NCBI GenBank assembly: GCA_022661535.1
Contig: JAKULF010000025.1
Location: forward strand, 1 to 44,804
Source of the DNA: Eutypa lata
Taxonomy: Eukaryota > Ascomycota > Sordariomycetes > Xylariales > Diatrypaceae
Reading direction: 5' to 3'
DNA: 44,804 nucleotides
The notes under the pieces are model-generated. The model was not told where the DNA came from. It searched no databases and was given only the letters and a program-made list of their open reading frames with translations. Below are positions 1 through 8,975 of this stretch, in pieces. Position 1 is the stretch's first letter. Each line of letters begins with the position of its first letter. The translations under genes were made by a program, and so were the position numbers.

Positions 1-62
1 ATGAACTAGAATAATACGCCCCTCCGAATTTTTATTTCATATTAACGTACTATCCCTTTCCC

Positions 63-96
63 GAACCGTACGTGATAGTTTCCCATCATACGGCTC
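63..96 (-). other. Group II intron domain V (cox3 intron)
   Basis: A 34-nt hairpin starting GAGCCG and ending CGGTTC, with the AGC triad in the lower stem and a GGAAAC-type loop. This is the catalytic hairpin of a group II intron and places the intron 3' end within tens of bases below it. Confidence 0.9.
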
Positions 97-131
97 TCCA
101 TTTGCGGCTCAAAATTGTCATCATTATGTTT

Positions 132-2192
132 TTAATTATACTTACTTTTTGTGGTGTTCCATATGGCAACTTCTACATAAAGCGATTTGCTTACGATTTT
201 TTTAGCCATCAATCTATCTATAAAACGAGCTTTTGGATTTAAATCTTTCATCATTCTTACGTGATGCATTTCCACTCTATATTCGGATTCACAAACAGAG
301 CATACTAAGTTTTCCAAAGAAGCCTTCGATATACCTTGTGCATTTACTCTAAGTAGGATGTCATTTGTATTCGTGTTGAATGCTGAAAGTTTAGTACCGT
401 AACTCGCTTTCACAAATCCATGTTTATTATCTCCTTTTAAATCCTTACCATATTTGTCAAACACCTTAGCTTGGGATTTCATGGAAAACTTTGCGGCTAA
501 TAGTTTAGCACAGGATGCTTTCAATATAAAATGGACTCAAGACGACAATTCATTGAAATTGTGTACAAACCTGTAATAGTTCATAATACCTCTGTATACA
601 GAGTTGTATAGTAGGATTATTTCGTCTTTCTCATTTTTCATTCAGATAAATCTAGGAGCAGGTCTGTTCTCTTTTAGGAAACCGTTAGCTTTTAGTTTAG
701 CGGTTATTCTCTCAAGCGGAGCAGTTAATCTAAGAGCATCAGTTACTCTTGTATTCCTACCCCTAACCTTTCTGAATTTGGTATGTTGGAATTTTCTTAT
801 ATCCACAGATAGAAATCTTGCGAAATCTGAATTTACATTTGTAATTTTTGTCTTTTCTTTTGAGAGCTCTAATTTAAGCGACTCTCTTAAGAATACATCA
901 ATCTTTCCGAGAATTTGGCGGCAGTCTTCCGCGGATCCTCTTACCCCGACAATTCAGTCATCCGCGTATCTAATATATGATAGTCTCTTGAAATTCGGGT
1001 CAATTGCTAATTTAGATTTGACTTGAAGCATATCTTTACGGATTTCAATCTTCTCTTCAATTGTTTTGGCCCTTCAATTAGCATTCTCTAATCTTTTTCA
1101 AGCTGGATTGATGCTAGCCTTAGAACCGACATCAAAGTTAGATTTTAGTTCTTCAATGAATTTGTCAAACTTGTCCAGGAAAATATTTGATAGTATTGGA
1201 CTTATGATTGACCCTTGTGGAGTCCCTGCCACTGAGATGGATAATTGTTTGAATTCAAAGTATCCCGCTTTTAACGATTTACGTATTAAATTTATGAATC
1301 TCCTATCTTTAATCCTTTCTTCCAAAGTTCCGATCAAAATGTTGTGATCGATGGATGGGAAACAGTTACTAATATCACCTTCGATAAATCAGCTAGAGAC
1401 TCTGAACTTTTGATTTAACATCTTTAGAGCGGAATGGCAGCCTCTATTGGGTCTGAATCCGTGGCTGTATTCCGAAAAACTATTCTCGTAAATAGCTTCA
1501 AGTATCATTCTAATACATTCCTGTACTATTTTATCTCTTGGGGAGCAATAGTTAAAGGACGAAGTCTTTCCATTTGGTTTGGGGATATTTACCCTTCTAC
1601 CTGGTTGAAAGTCGAATGTTTCGGATTTGATATTATTTATTATGTAATATACAACGTCCATTGACATACCATCAAGGGTAGTAGGTGTCATACCCGGAGT
1701 CATATTACCAGGATTACTTTTCAATTTATTGTAAGCTGCCTGATATAGATTTCTGTCATATAAAAGTTTGTATAATTTATCCGTAATTATGAAGTTCGGA
1801 TTTTCTTCACATAATGCTGCAATTTTTCGTATTTTGGCTAAGGCGTCAGTCGAAACTGTACTGGAACCTCCAGCCGCCGTAGATATTTTACGAAGTCCGC
1901 AAACTGGAACCCTTCCCAACGGTCATTGACAAGATGGTACTACGATTCCTCTGTTACCATAGCCCCGCGGGACGTTAGGCAATCCCATAGTATCTGATGT
2001 GGGTTTTCAGACCCCCTTAGAGCCTCCACTCTCTACATTATGAATAGATATTCTATTCTGGTTGTTGTGATTCCAAATTAATGTCGTTATTTTGAACACT
2101 AATTCACTACATACGACCTGTCCTATACGAGTCGCCGCCCTTAGGAATGAGGCACCTAGTAGATGGAGTTCAAGAAGTATATCCTTACTCAT
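132..2192 (-). CDS. Group II intron reverse transcriptase/maturase with C-terminal HNH region
   Basis: With TGA as Trp this is one open frame of 686 codons. It shows RT blocks in order: GFRPNRGCHSALK, then EGDISNCFPSIDH, then AGTPQGSIISPILSN (RT5 region) and the catalytic YADDWIVGVRG near 950. A maturase region follows, then an HNH-type end with CSVC and EMHHVRMMKDLNPK. The first 90 or so codons overlap structured intron RNA, so translation may really begin nearer the conserved part. The last block is out of frame: after a run of seven A residues (plus positions 197-203) the expected CRSCHMEHHKK continues in another frame, while the open frame ends at 132. The protein serves splicing and retrohoming of the cox3 intron. 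The RT active site is intact; the second half of the HNH site is lost unless the run is miscalled. Confidence 0.9.
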
Positions 2193-2367
2193 AGAGGTCT
2201 CGGCGGCAGTTTATCCTTTGTATAGTTCTATTCTTCACTGCCTTTGACAAGGATGCTATGTTCAGCTCGAGACTTTCTCTCTCACCTAACCTTGCTGCCG
2301 GGAACATATTGGAACAATGCTCAGATCATAAGGTTGATCCATACCTACACCAAATTCAATGGCGCAC

Positions 2368-2643
2368 AATAACACCTAAGTTTAATCCTTTTTGGACTGC
2401 GAGGGTATGGTTCCCTAAAAAAGTACCCTCACTAATTATATCTCTAAATCAAAATGACATAGAGAAAACTAATGTTGCAAGAGCTAAATAAAATACATTA
2501 TGTGCATTGCTAAAACTATGCATAGATAATGCTCCACTACTAGTTAAAGTAAATAAACTAATACTAGTATATAATGGTCATGGTGAAGGAGATACTAAAT
2601 GAAAAGGATGATTTTGAAAATTACTCCTTACTATTTCAGTCAT
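2368..2643 (-). CDS. cox3: Cytochrome c oxidase subunit 3, exon 1
   Basis: Encodes the first 92 residues of Cox3, a core inner-membrane subunit of respiratory complex IV. Diagnostic stretches are [29 protein letters not shown] and [17 protein letters not shown], with Trp encoded by TGA. The exon is exactly 92 codons and stops at the group II intron start GTGCGCC, so the intron is in phase 0. The rest of the gene lies outside the window. The 80-nt leader is nearly identical to the leader of the LAGLIDADG gene at 23695. Confidence 0.95.
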
Positions 2644-2655
2644 TTACCTTTATTT

Positions 2656-2738
2656 ATTAATAAGTTAAAAGCATACAAAGTATATAATTAAAAGAATTAT
2701 TAAGAAAGAAAGTAATTTCTTACTTTACTTCTTTAAGA
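2656..2738 (-). repeat. cox3 5' leader, duplicated at 23718-23797
   Basis: About 80 nt between the tRNA-like element and cox3 recur almost unchanged before a LAGLIDADG gene at 23.7 kb. Shared segments include TTAATTATATACTTTGTATG and AAAGTAAAGTAAG. A weaker relative precedes the gene at 12185. The shared leader implies that cox3 regulatory or processing sequence was copied with the tRNA-like element. Confidence 0.85.
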
Positions 2739-2804
2739 AATAGGTGAATCGAACACCCAACCTTCCGTACTAAAAACTATGTAAGGTTTACCTGTTAATT
2801 TCTT
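2734..2804 (-). ncRNA. tRNA-like element before cox3, anticodon unclear
   Basis: A 7-bp acceptor stem (AAGAAAT/ATTTCTT) and a T arm with loop TTCGATT are clear. No normal 5-bp, 7-nt anticodon arm forms. The best fold is CCTTAC/GTACGG, with one mismatch, closing a 10-nt T-rich loop. It abuts tRNA-Val by one base and is related to elements at 12308 and 23793 by leader context. It may be a degenerate tRNA kept as an RNA-processing signal. Confidence 0.6.
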
Positions 2805-2805
2805 T

Positions 2806-2877
2806 TAAGAGATAAGAGATTCGAACTCATAACAATCTACGCGTAAGGTAGCCATTCTACCATTGAATTAATCTCTC
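2806..2877 (-). tRNA. trnV: tRNA-Val (UAC)
   Basis: Acceptor GAGAGAT pairs with ATCTCTT (one G-U). The D arm is ATTC-AATGGTA-GAAT. The anticodon loop CTTACGC gives TAC, and the T loop is TTCGAAT. The anticodon stem has one mismatch at its base. Confidence 0.85.
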
Positions 2878-2941
2878 TTTGGGAAAAAAAGAAATTTTTT
2901 CCATTAAATATAGAATTCTTTATAGTCTAAATCTCAAGAAT

Positions 2942-3619
2942 TTATAGTCTAAATCTCAAGAATTTATATTTATCTTTAAAGATTTTTCCAGATTTTATAT
3001 ACGTACATACAGTTTTATTACTAATTCCTAGAAATTCCGAAGCTTTTCTTGCTGAAACAAAACTGCCTATAAATTGAAATACTTCTGAATCAGACTTTTC
3101 ATAAATGCAAACAGGACAACCTCGGATAGAGCTCAATTTTAAGAGAGTTTTTTCAGAGTATTTTCTACCTAAAGCTTTTTGTCTCATTAAATCTATACTT
3201 TTTGAGGAATGTTTAGCTCCTAAACGGGAACCAGCTTTTCTTAATATATTATACTCAGGTTTTAATAAATCAAGATAATATTGTTCTCTTCCTAAAAGAA
3301 TTTCTTTCTTTTCCTTAATACTTATGCCAAAAGGAAAAACAATATATTCTAAAATTTCCAATTGAAAATTTTCATAACCATTTTTTAATAATGAATTACA
3401 TATAATGCTTTTACTTGTTTTTAATATTTCTTTTAAGTTATAAGCTGAAAAATATTTTTTGAATCTTTTAGACAAACAATTAGCGCTTCCTACATAAGAC
3501 TTACCTGTGATCAAATTAGTTCAACGATAAATTCCAGATTTATTTTTATTTTCTTTATAGATTATAGATCTATAAATTTCTGCATTAGGATATGATATAA
3601 TTGGTTTTAATGTTTTCAT
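2942..3619 (-). CDS. GIY-YIG homing endonuclease, free-standing
   Basis: An intact 225-codon ORF with TGA as Trp. The GIY-YIG core is GIYRWTNLITGKSYVG near residue 35, followed by the usual RFKKYF and the catalytic-region Glu and Asn blocks (REQYYLDLLKPEYNIL). A NUMOD3-like segment (GAKHSSKSIDLMRQKALG) and a NUMOD1-like DNA-binding tail (SARKASEFLGISNKTV) follow. The start is the ATG at 3619, which precedes IYKENKNKSGIYRW, a motif shared with the copies at 15.7, 17.5 and 25.0 kb. No intron core is seen around it, so it looks intergenic. It sits between cassette A and tRNA-Val. Confidence 0.88.
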
Positions 3620-3665
3620 TTTATTTATTCTTCTTATATTAATTATTGAAAGAGACAATTTTCCC

Positions 3666-4041
3666 TTAATTTACCGACCCCCCCAAAGAATTAGCATTTA
3701 ATATATCCATAAATTGGCGAATACCAATCTCAACGTATGTTATCGAAAGGTTCCCTGATTCTTTTGAAAAAACTTGTACTTTTAAATCATCCCTCAAATT
3801 TATAGAATAAATTATAGTAGAAGTAATTCCCATGCTATTTAAATCAAGTAATAATTGAGCTAAGTTAATATTTATCCCCCCTATTAATGACCATCATTTT
3901 CCCGATAGCATTAATAGGTTTATTTTGTTTATTTACTAATTTAGTTCCAATTAAATTCAGAGCCAACAATGTATCTTGGGGACTAATAGTAAAATTAAAT
4001 CTATCAATATCATTCAACATTTTCTTTAAGATAAGGTTCAT
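3666..4041 (-). pseudogene. Cassette A gene 4, unknown protein, frameshifted
   Basis: I do not recognise the protein. The first frame from ATG 4041 ends after IGKMMVINRGDKY. A second frame starting at the same G run continues INLAQLLLDLNSMGI and ITYVEIGIRQFMDIL and stops at 3666. The break falls in a run of six C on the plus strand (3876-3881), so one missing G would join the frames into about 125 residues. Its paralogue in cassette B (12625-13374) shares the GKM, PINL, SINL and YIEIG blocks. That the two copies can be aligned across the break shows this was once one gene. Confidence 0.65.
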
Positions 4042-4276
4042 ATTTTACTACTCTTGTTACTTCGTTAATTTCAGCCGTTCCATAGCTATCTTTATTTACT
4101 CGGCGGCTTAAATTTAAAATTTATTGTTTTCAACATTTTAGTTACAACTTCTTTTATTAATTATTGAAAGAGACAATTTTCCCTTAATTTTCCCACCCTC
4201 TCCCTTAATTTTACTTAAATGTAAAATTAATACCTTTTTATGTTCATAATATATAAACATAATTTTAACTAGTTTA

Positions 4277-4732
4277 TTATAACATTGAAAGTAATTTTTT
4301 GAATATTTCTAAGTTTTCTTTTTCTAAAGAAGATTTAAACTGTAACATAAATTTTATAGAACTATTTTTACACTCAAGTTCTTCACAGTCATTGAATATA
4401 ATAGAATAAGATGAAAATTTATTATCTGATCTTATAAAATAAGATGGAAAATAATTATTATTCTTATGATTAAATAGTTTTAAGAACTTATATAAAAAAT
4501 TTTGGTTAATAATATCGCTATTCACGGAATTATTAGCTATATCACTTAATATAGTATTATCATCAAAAACATTAATAATAATAATAACATCATATTTAAG
4601 AAATTCATTATTAGAATGAAATAAATATATATTTAAACCTAATAATAAAATAATAAAAATTATATATATTCTTCATTTAAGTTTTAATAAATCATTAGCG
4701 ATAAAATTAACAAATAAAAATCAATTTTTCAT
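4277..4732 (-). CDS. Cassette A gene 3, unknown single-pass membrane protein
   Basis: A 151-codon ORF with TGA Trp codons. One hydrophobic segment near residues 20-40 (IYIIFIILLLGLNIYLF) suggests a membrane anchor. The rest is hydrophilic and rich in Asn, Lys and Ser. It occupies the same place as, and resembles, the ORF at 13491-13961 in cassette B (basic start, a WRIY or WLYY entry to the membrane helix, and an Asn-rich tail ending in a charged helix). No known family is recognised. Both copies being open supports a real gene. Confidence 0.65.
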
Positions 4733-4783
4733 TAAAAAGTTAATAAATATTAGAAAGAAACAAATTTTCTTAATTTTTTTATA

Positions 4784-5149
4784 CTATTTATAGTGTTTTT
4801 TATACACAATAGTAGTAGTACGTTGTTCACTTGTATAATAACGACGTAAGTCTCCACCATTAGTTCAACCTCCTCCTTCTACAGAACTCTCTCCATTTTT
4901 AAAAGATTTAAATAGATCTACAAAAAAATTGGAAGATTTAGGTAAAGAATTGCTATCTTGAAAATGAACATGCTTTTTAAAAAGCTCGTTCATAGGAGGA
5001 CGAGCTTCTAAATTAGAAATACGAGGATTAAAACTAAAAGTACGAGCTTCTAAACTAGAAATACGAGGATTACATCCTCAATGGCAAGGATCTTCAGAAT
5101 TTGTAGGCAATTCAGATCTGATTCCATTACTAGTTTCAACTAATCCGAA
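4784..5149 (-). pseudogene. Cassette A gene 2, C-terminal fragment
   Basis: The open frame starts right after a TAG at 5150-5152 and matches the C-terminal half of the intact cassette B protein at 14031-14858. Shared parts are LVETSNGIRSELP, KKHVHFQDS, SSNFFVDLFKSFKNGESS and VEGGGWTNGGDLRRYYTSE. It keeps two copies of a NPRISxLEARxxxF-type repeat. The N-terminal part lies at 5376-5579 on the other side of tRNA-Glu, so this copy of gene 2 is split. Confidence 0.75.
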
Positions 5150-5171
5150 CTAAGTTAACATAATTATAAGG

Positions 5172-5243
5172 TAGATTAGATGGGATTCGAACCCATGATA
5201 ATGACATTGAAAGAGTCATGTCGTACCACTTGACCACTAATCC
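5172..5243 (-). tRNA. trnE: tRNA-Glu (UUC)
   Basis: Acceptor GGATTAG/CTAATCT, D arm GTC-AAGTGGTA-CGAC, anticodon loop CTTTCAA giving TTC (with a T-T mismatch closing the stem), T arm ATGGG-TTCGAAT-CCCAT. It lies between the two halves of the broken gene 2 of cassette A. Cassette B has no tRNA at the matching place. Confidence 0.9.
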
Positions 5244-5328
5244 TAACAGATAAATACACTATTATTTCTGAATCAAACAGCGACATGCCTCCAAGAGCTG
5301 TTTTTATTCTGAATGAAGAGTTTAAAAT

Positions 5329-5364
5329 AGATGATGATGATAATAATGATGATGATGATGATGA
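5329..5364 (-). repeat. ATC/GAT trinucleotide repeat
   Basis: A run of GAT with a few AAT units on the plus strand, between the N-terminal fragment of cassette A gene 2 and tRNA-Glu. It generates a Ser-rich open frame on the minus strand and an Asp-rich one on the plus strand. Neither is likely to be a gene. Confidence 0.85.
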
Positions 5365-5375
5365 ATCTTTTCTAT

Positions 5376-5579
5376 CTATAGATGAAGAGTATAATCTCAT
5401 CGTAAGAAGAACTCACTACCTCCATCAAATAATACTGAGCTATAACTACCATATAAATATGCTAACAAAATCCATAAAACATGTATTAATCATAAATATT
5501 CTATAATTTTATGAATTAAAATATATAATTTATACCCTCACTTAAAGCCAAAAATTTTACATGCAAAATATAACATCAT
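5376..5579 (-). pseudogene. Cassette A gene 2, N-terminal membrane fragment
   Basis: 67 codons from ATG ATG at 5579, homologous to the start of the intact protein at 14858 (MML/MMF start, KIFGFKWGYKLYI against DIFGVKWGFRIYL, then a membrane helix and VLFDGGS against LLFDSGD). It ends at TAG 5376. A trinucleotide repeat and tRNA-Glu then separate it from the C-terminal half. Confidence 0.7.
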
Positions 5580-5689
5580 CTTTATTTAAAATATTAGAAA
5601 GAGACAATTTCTCTTAATTGAAGAATACGAATTACTCTAAATCCTTTTTACATATAAAAATAAGAATTTACCACTATTTATTTAAATAT

Positions 5690-5992
5690 TTATATAATAT
5701 GTATTTGTAAATTTATATTATTTGAATTTAAATCACAAGAATATATATCATAAAAAGTTGAAGATTTATCTACATATGGAAACAAAAATAAACCTCTCAA
5801 TCTTAAAGTGTCGTTGTAAAACATCAAGTCTAAGATTATAAGTTCGTCATCTATATCCTTCTCAGACACAGCGAAATTTCCCAGGAAATCCAGCATATAG
5901 GAACTAAAAGCCTCGGGACCCGGAAAATAACTTAAATTAATGATATAATTACCGAAGGTAACTTTTATAATGCAATTTCCAAAATTTCTCAT
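5690..5992 (-). CDS. Cassette A gene 1, unknown 100-residue protein
   Basis: An intact ORF, MRNFGNCIIKVTFGNY to the end NINLQIHII. I do not recognise a family. It carries a conserved FPYVDK motif and an IILDL motif, both shared with the cassette B copy at 15010-15311, which is broken by two small indels. It is the first gene after a tRNA-like element and a conserved 50-nt upstream block, so it probably opens a transcript with genes 2-4. No signal peptide or membrane helix is obvious. Confidence 0.65.
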   Translation of the reverse strand: MRNFGNCIIKVTFGNYIINLSYFPGPEAFSSYMLDFLGNFAVSEKDIDDELIILDLMFYNDTLRLRGLFLFPYVDKSSTFYDIYSCDLNSNNINLQIHII

Positions 5993-6018
5993 GTAAAAAT
6001 ATAATTAAAAATAGAAGA

Positions 6019-6069
6019 GTACAGTATTTACTCTGAACATTATTTTATAAAATAAAATAATAGCTTACC
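6019..6069 (-). repeat. Conserved block upstream of cassette A, duplicated at 15338-15388
   Basis: Near-identical 50-nt block lying between the tRNA-like element and gene 1 in both cassettes, with ACTCTGAACATTATTTTATA and AAATAAAATAATAGCTTACC on the plus strand. Conservation beyond the coding parts suggests recent duplication or a shared processing or promoter site. Confidence 0.85.
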
Positions 6070-6079
6070 GAAACAAGCC

Positions 6080-6147
6080 AAAAGTTGATGAGAGTCGAAC
6101 TCATATACTTCTAAAAAAATTTTTAAAGATTTTCCATTAACAACTTT
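6080..6147 (-). ncRNA. tRNA-like element before cassette A
   Basis: Perfect 7-bp acceptor AAAGTTG/CAACTTT and T arm ATGAG-TTCGACT-CTCAT. The D arm is weak and the middle is only A and T (TTTAAAAATTTTTTTAG), with no usable anticodon loop. The counterpart at 15399 has compensating acceptor changes (CGACTTT). Likely a tRNA-derived processing element rather than a translating tRNA. Confidence 0.6.
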
Positions 6148-6416
6148 TTATATATTAATATATAATATTTCTCAACGAGATATTCTATATCACTATAAAT
6201 TTTTAATTTCGAATTATTGCGATTAAACATAACTACTTACCAACCTAAACAAGTTGATCTCTATCGTTTATAAAAATTATTAAACATTTAATTTTTTGTT
6301 TTATTGCTATTATTATTGCACCCTCCATGACTAAAAATGATATTAAGTTAGTTATTATAAAGTGACTTATAATTAGTGTACATAAGTAATACCGCTATTT
6401 CTATTAAATTAAAGAA

Positions 6417-7672
6417 TTAAGTAGTCTTATCTATTGTCTTTAGATAACATAATTTTTCACTCAATGTAAAGGAACGGTTTTTCCATAATCTATTTGAAAC
6501 AACAGATTGGTTAGTATTTAAAAATTAACTAGCAAGAGTTTGAGAATCAAATGTATTAAGAATATTCCCTTCACTATCTATAAGTTGAATAATTTGTGGA
6601 ACTCCTGTCACTAGGTATCTATTTTTGAAATTATTCAGGTTCTACCTTCAATAGTTTTATAATTAGAAGGTCCTTGCAACATTCGTTTAATTTCAGCATC
6701 TAATAATGCTCCATCCACAACTAGTTTACCGGCTGTAGATAATCTACGAGAATTCATTTGACTGTTTTATTAATTTTATTAAACTAACACCTTCATCCTT
6801 ATATTGTAAACCCATGTCCTTTAACTTTAAGATAGTTACCCAGTCTTGATAATCTTTTTGTTTTTTGGAATATCAAGTTAGAGAATCAAAAAAAGGATTA
6901 ACACATTTCTAATATAAGCCGTGTTAGCTATACTTAATTTATACGTATACCGATGATTTTCTTTTCTGTTGTTTTTTTGATTAAGAGAAACCAAGTTAAC
7001 ATCTTTAAATTTAGATAAATTTTCACCTTGGTAATTTATTAAAGAAGTCTTGAATTGCGACCATTAAAGCAGAATCTACTGCAGATTGACCTATATCTAA
7101 TGCTAGTTGAAAATCTTTAGTTATAATATAAAAGAACCTTCACCTTCAATGAAGCCTAATAATCAATTAGGTGTGATAAGATAGATATGCTCTTCTGATA
7201 ATTGAAAATCTGATCGTTTTGAATTCATTCCACTTTTAATAAACTCTAATCTTTGAATTAACTCTAATCCTTCAAGGTTTGTGTTTTTAGCCTTAGAGTT
7301 AATATATAATTCAAAAGCTTCTTTAAAGGCTAGAAGTTTAACCTTTTAGTACTATTTAAAGGAGTTATTTAGTAAAAATTTTTATGATTTCTTTAATCTC
7401 TTCTTGTTTATTAATTGTATAAGCACACACTGATTTACTTATAGTTATTTTACCTAAGCCTAAGGTATCCTTTATTAGAGTTAACACGTCAACATCATCC
7501 ACATGAAGAGTAATTTGATAAATAAACACATAATGAAGATTGTTCTGCTTTTAAAATAAAATGTACCTTCTGCATCAGTAAAACCACCAAACCACTCGTA
7601 AAAATTACTACCCTTATTTTTAATACTTTCAGGTGCTAACGATGTGCTCATATGTACGTACGCTACTCTCAT
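6417..7672 (-). pseudogene. LAGLIDADG homing endonuclease downstream of nad6, decayed
   Basis: First LAGLIDADG helix FGGFTDAEGTF near 7590 and second LLGFIEGEGSF near 7150, followed by QMNSRRLST near 6750 and a NUMOD1-like tail to TAA at 6417. Between them the frame shifts several times (for example directly after EGTFYF), and there is an in-frame TAA in the tail. It belongs to the same family as the copies at 8976, 18277, 20136 and 37658. The reading frame just upstream runs into the nad6 3' end, so the gene may have been fused to or overlapped nad6, as its relative does with atp6. Confidence 0.8.
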
Positions 7673-7809
7673 AGATATTAAAAGGTTTACCCAAAGCTGG
7701 CACAGAATTACGGACTATTGCTTGTGTAGAAAATTTATTAACTCTAAGACCATTGTTTCGTTTATTTGTATAATAATAAGTATTTGAACCTTCATGTTTG
7801 TCCGAACTA

Positions 7810-8463
7810 TTACTGTTTGCTCGACTTAATAGTAATTACTATAGCACCAACCATAGCTAATAATAATATAAAACTTGTTAATATAAGCCACATATTGTAA
7901 TTAGTGTACATTACGTTACCTATAGAAGTTATATCGCTAGATTCAACTAAGATTACCATCTCGTATTTTACTTGTTACAAAATGTATATCATCACTATAT
8001 GTATTAAAATCCACTTTTTATTATCTTGATTAAAAGAAATATTATATAAAATATTGTTTAAATTATAATAGTTATTTAAGATAGCTATATTGTAAGGTAA
8101 TAATTGAAATATAGGGTAATTAAAAGATATTGCTATAGCAATAGCTAAAGGTATACTATTACTAGTATTGCTTTGTAATTCACTTATTCTAATATTTATT
8201 AACATTAAAATAAATAAAAACAATATAGACACAGCACCTATATAAACTATCAAATAAGATAAACCTATAAAACTTAAACCTAACATTATTAAATAACAGG
8301 AAATATTCGCAAATAAACCTATTAAAAAGAGCACTGAGACTATAGGGTTTTTACTAATAATAACAAGTATACCACATAAAATTGCCAATAATGATATAAT
8401 ATCTAATATATCTGTTTTATAACCATTTGTGTAAGTTTCGTATATAATAAGCAAATTATTCAT
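7810..8463 (-). CDS. nad6: NADH dehydrogenase subunit 6, with two apparent frameshifts
   Basis: Membrane subunit of complex I. The N-terminal 140 residues are clear (DIISLLAILCGILVIISK, GLSYLIVYIGAVSILFLFI, NSIPLAIAIA). The open frame stops at 7975, but the C-terminal part continues in other frames: FVTSKIRDGNL, then SSDITSIGNVMYTNYN and LLLAMVGAIVITIK to TAA 7810. Two single-base changes, near the A/T run at 8015-8019 and near 7946-7951, would restore one frame of about 217 residues, close to the usual length. Since Nad6 is essential, sequence error, RNA-level correction, or a working copy elsewhere must be considered. Confidence 0.88.
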
Positions 8464-8505
8464 ATTTAGATATCTTTTCTTTTTACCTTCGTAAAGGATG
8501 AATTA

Positions 8506-8575
8506 CAAGAGTACTCAGATTTGAACTGAGAATTTGGAGGTTGAAGCTCCTATTTTACCGTTAAACTATACTCTT
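8506..8575 (-). tRNA. trnW: tRNA-Trp (UCA)
   Basis: Acceptor AAGAGTA/TACTCTT, D arm GTTT-AACGGTA-AAAT, anticodon loop CTTCAAC giving TCA, T loop TTCAAAT. This tRNA reads both UGA and UGG and agrees with TGA as Trp throughout the window. Confidence 0.93.
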
Positions 8576-8612
8576 AAAAAAGTATATTTTAGTTTTAAAA
8601 TGAAACCAAAAG

Positions 8613-8695
8613 CGGAAAAGAGGTGATTCGAACACCTATGTGTAATTTTACACAATATTTAGCAAATATCTTACCCTACCTATAGCAACTTTTCC
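8613..8695 (-). tRNA. trnS: tRNA-Ser (GCU)
   Basis: Acceptor GGAAAAG/CTTTTCC, anticodon arm GATAT-TTGCTAA-ATATT giving GCT, a long variable arm (TGTGTAAAATTACACA) and T loop TTCGAAT. Class II tRNA for AGY codons. Confidence 0.93.
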
Positions 8696-8975
8696 TTGCT
8701 TATTTCACCATGTTTTAAGTTAACGTATATTAATATATATAAGGGTAAAATAGTATAAAACTTCCGAATTAGAACGGTCTCTTTATTCCTTGAAGGCACG
8801 AGCTCCTATAATAATTATATACACATTAATTTAATTGTTTATGTCCCACCTCCGCCCCTCGATAACTTTCCCTAAAGTTGACGAGTCATAAACTTAATAA
8901 ACAACCGTGCTAGTACCGAATATAGCACTAACTATTTAACGATTTAACTGTATATTTACTTCTTTAATTAGCATA
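8696..8975. other. Intergenic, no gene recognised
   Basis: AT-rich spacer with a GC-richer patch near 8845-8885. No open frame with known motifs and no tRNA fold seen. Confidence 0.6.

Larger units (their letters stand above)
1..2367 (-). mobile_element. Group II intron in cox3, 5' end to domain V-VI (3' end at or past window edge)
   Basis: The intron begins directly after cox3 codon 92 with GTGCGCC, a good match to the group II 5' consensus GTGYG. A canonical domain V lies at 63-96, followed by a hairpin (about 10 bp, pairing near 5-15 with 45-56) that fits domain VI. The reverse transcriptase ORF fills most of the element. The 3' splice site must be at or just below position 1, because no cox3 coding sequence is seen after domain VI. 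A group II intron with an RT-maturase ORF is self-splicing with protein help and mobile by retrohoming. Confidence 0.9.

Noticed and set aside
604..1664. Plus-strand open frames opposite the reverse transcriptase
   Set aside because: They are antisense shadows of the RT frame and carry no known motif; all supported genes are on the minus strand.
5176..5400. Ser-rich minus-strand ORF
   Set aside because: Runs through the repeat and straight across tRNA-Glu, so it is not a gene.
5285..5506. Asp-rich plus-strand ORF
   Set aside because: Produced by the GAT trinucleotide repeat and overlapping the start of a minus-strand gene fragment.
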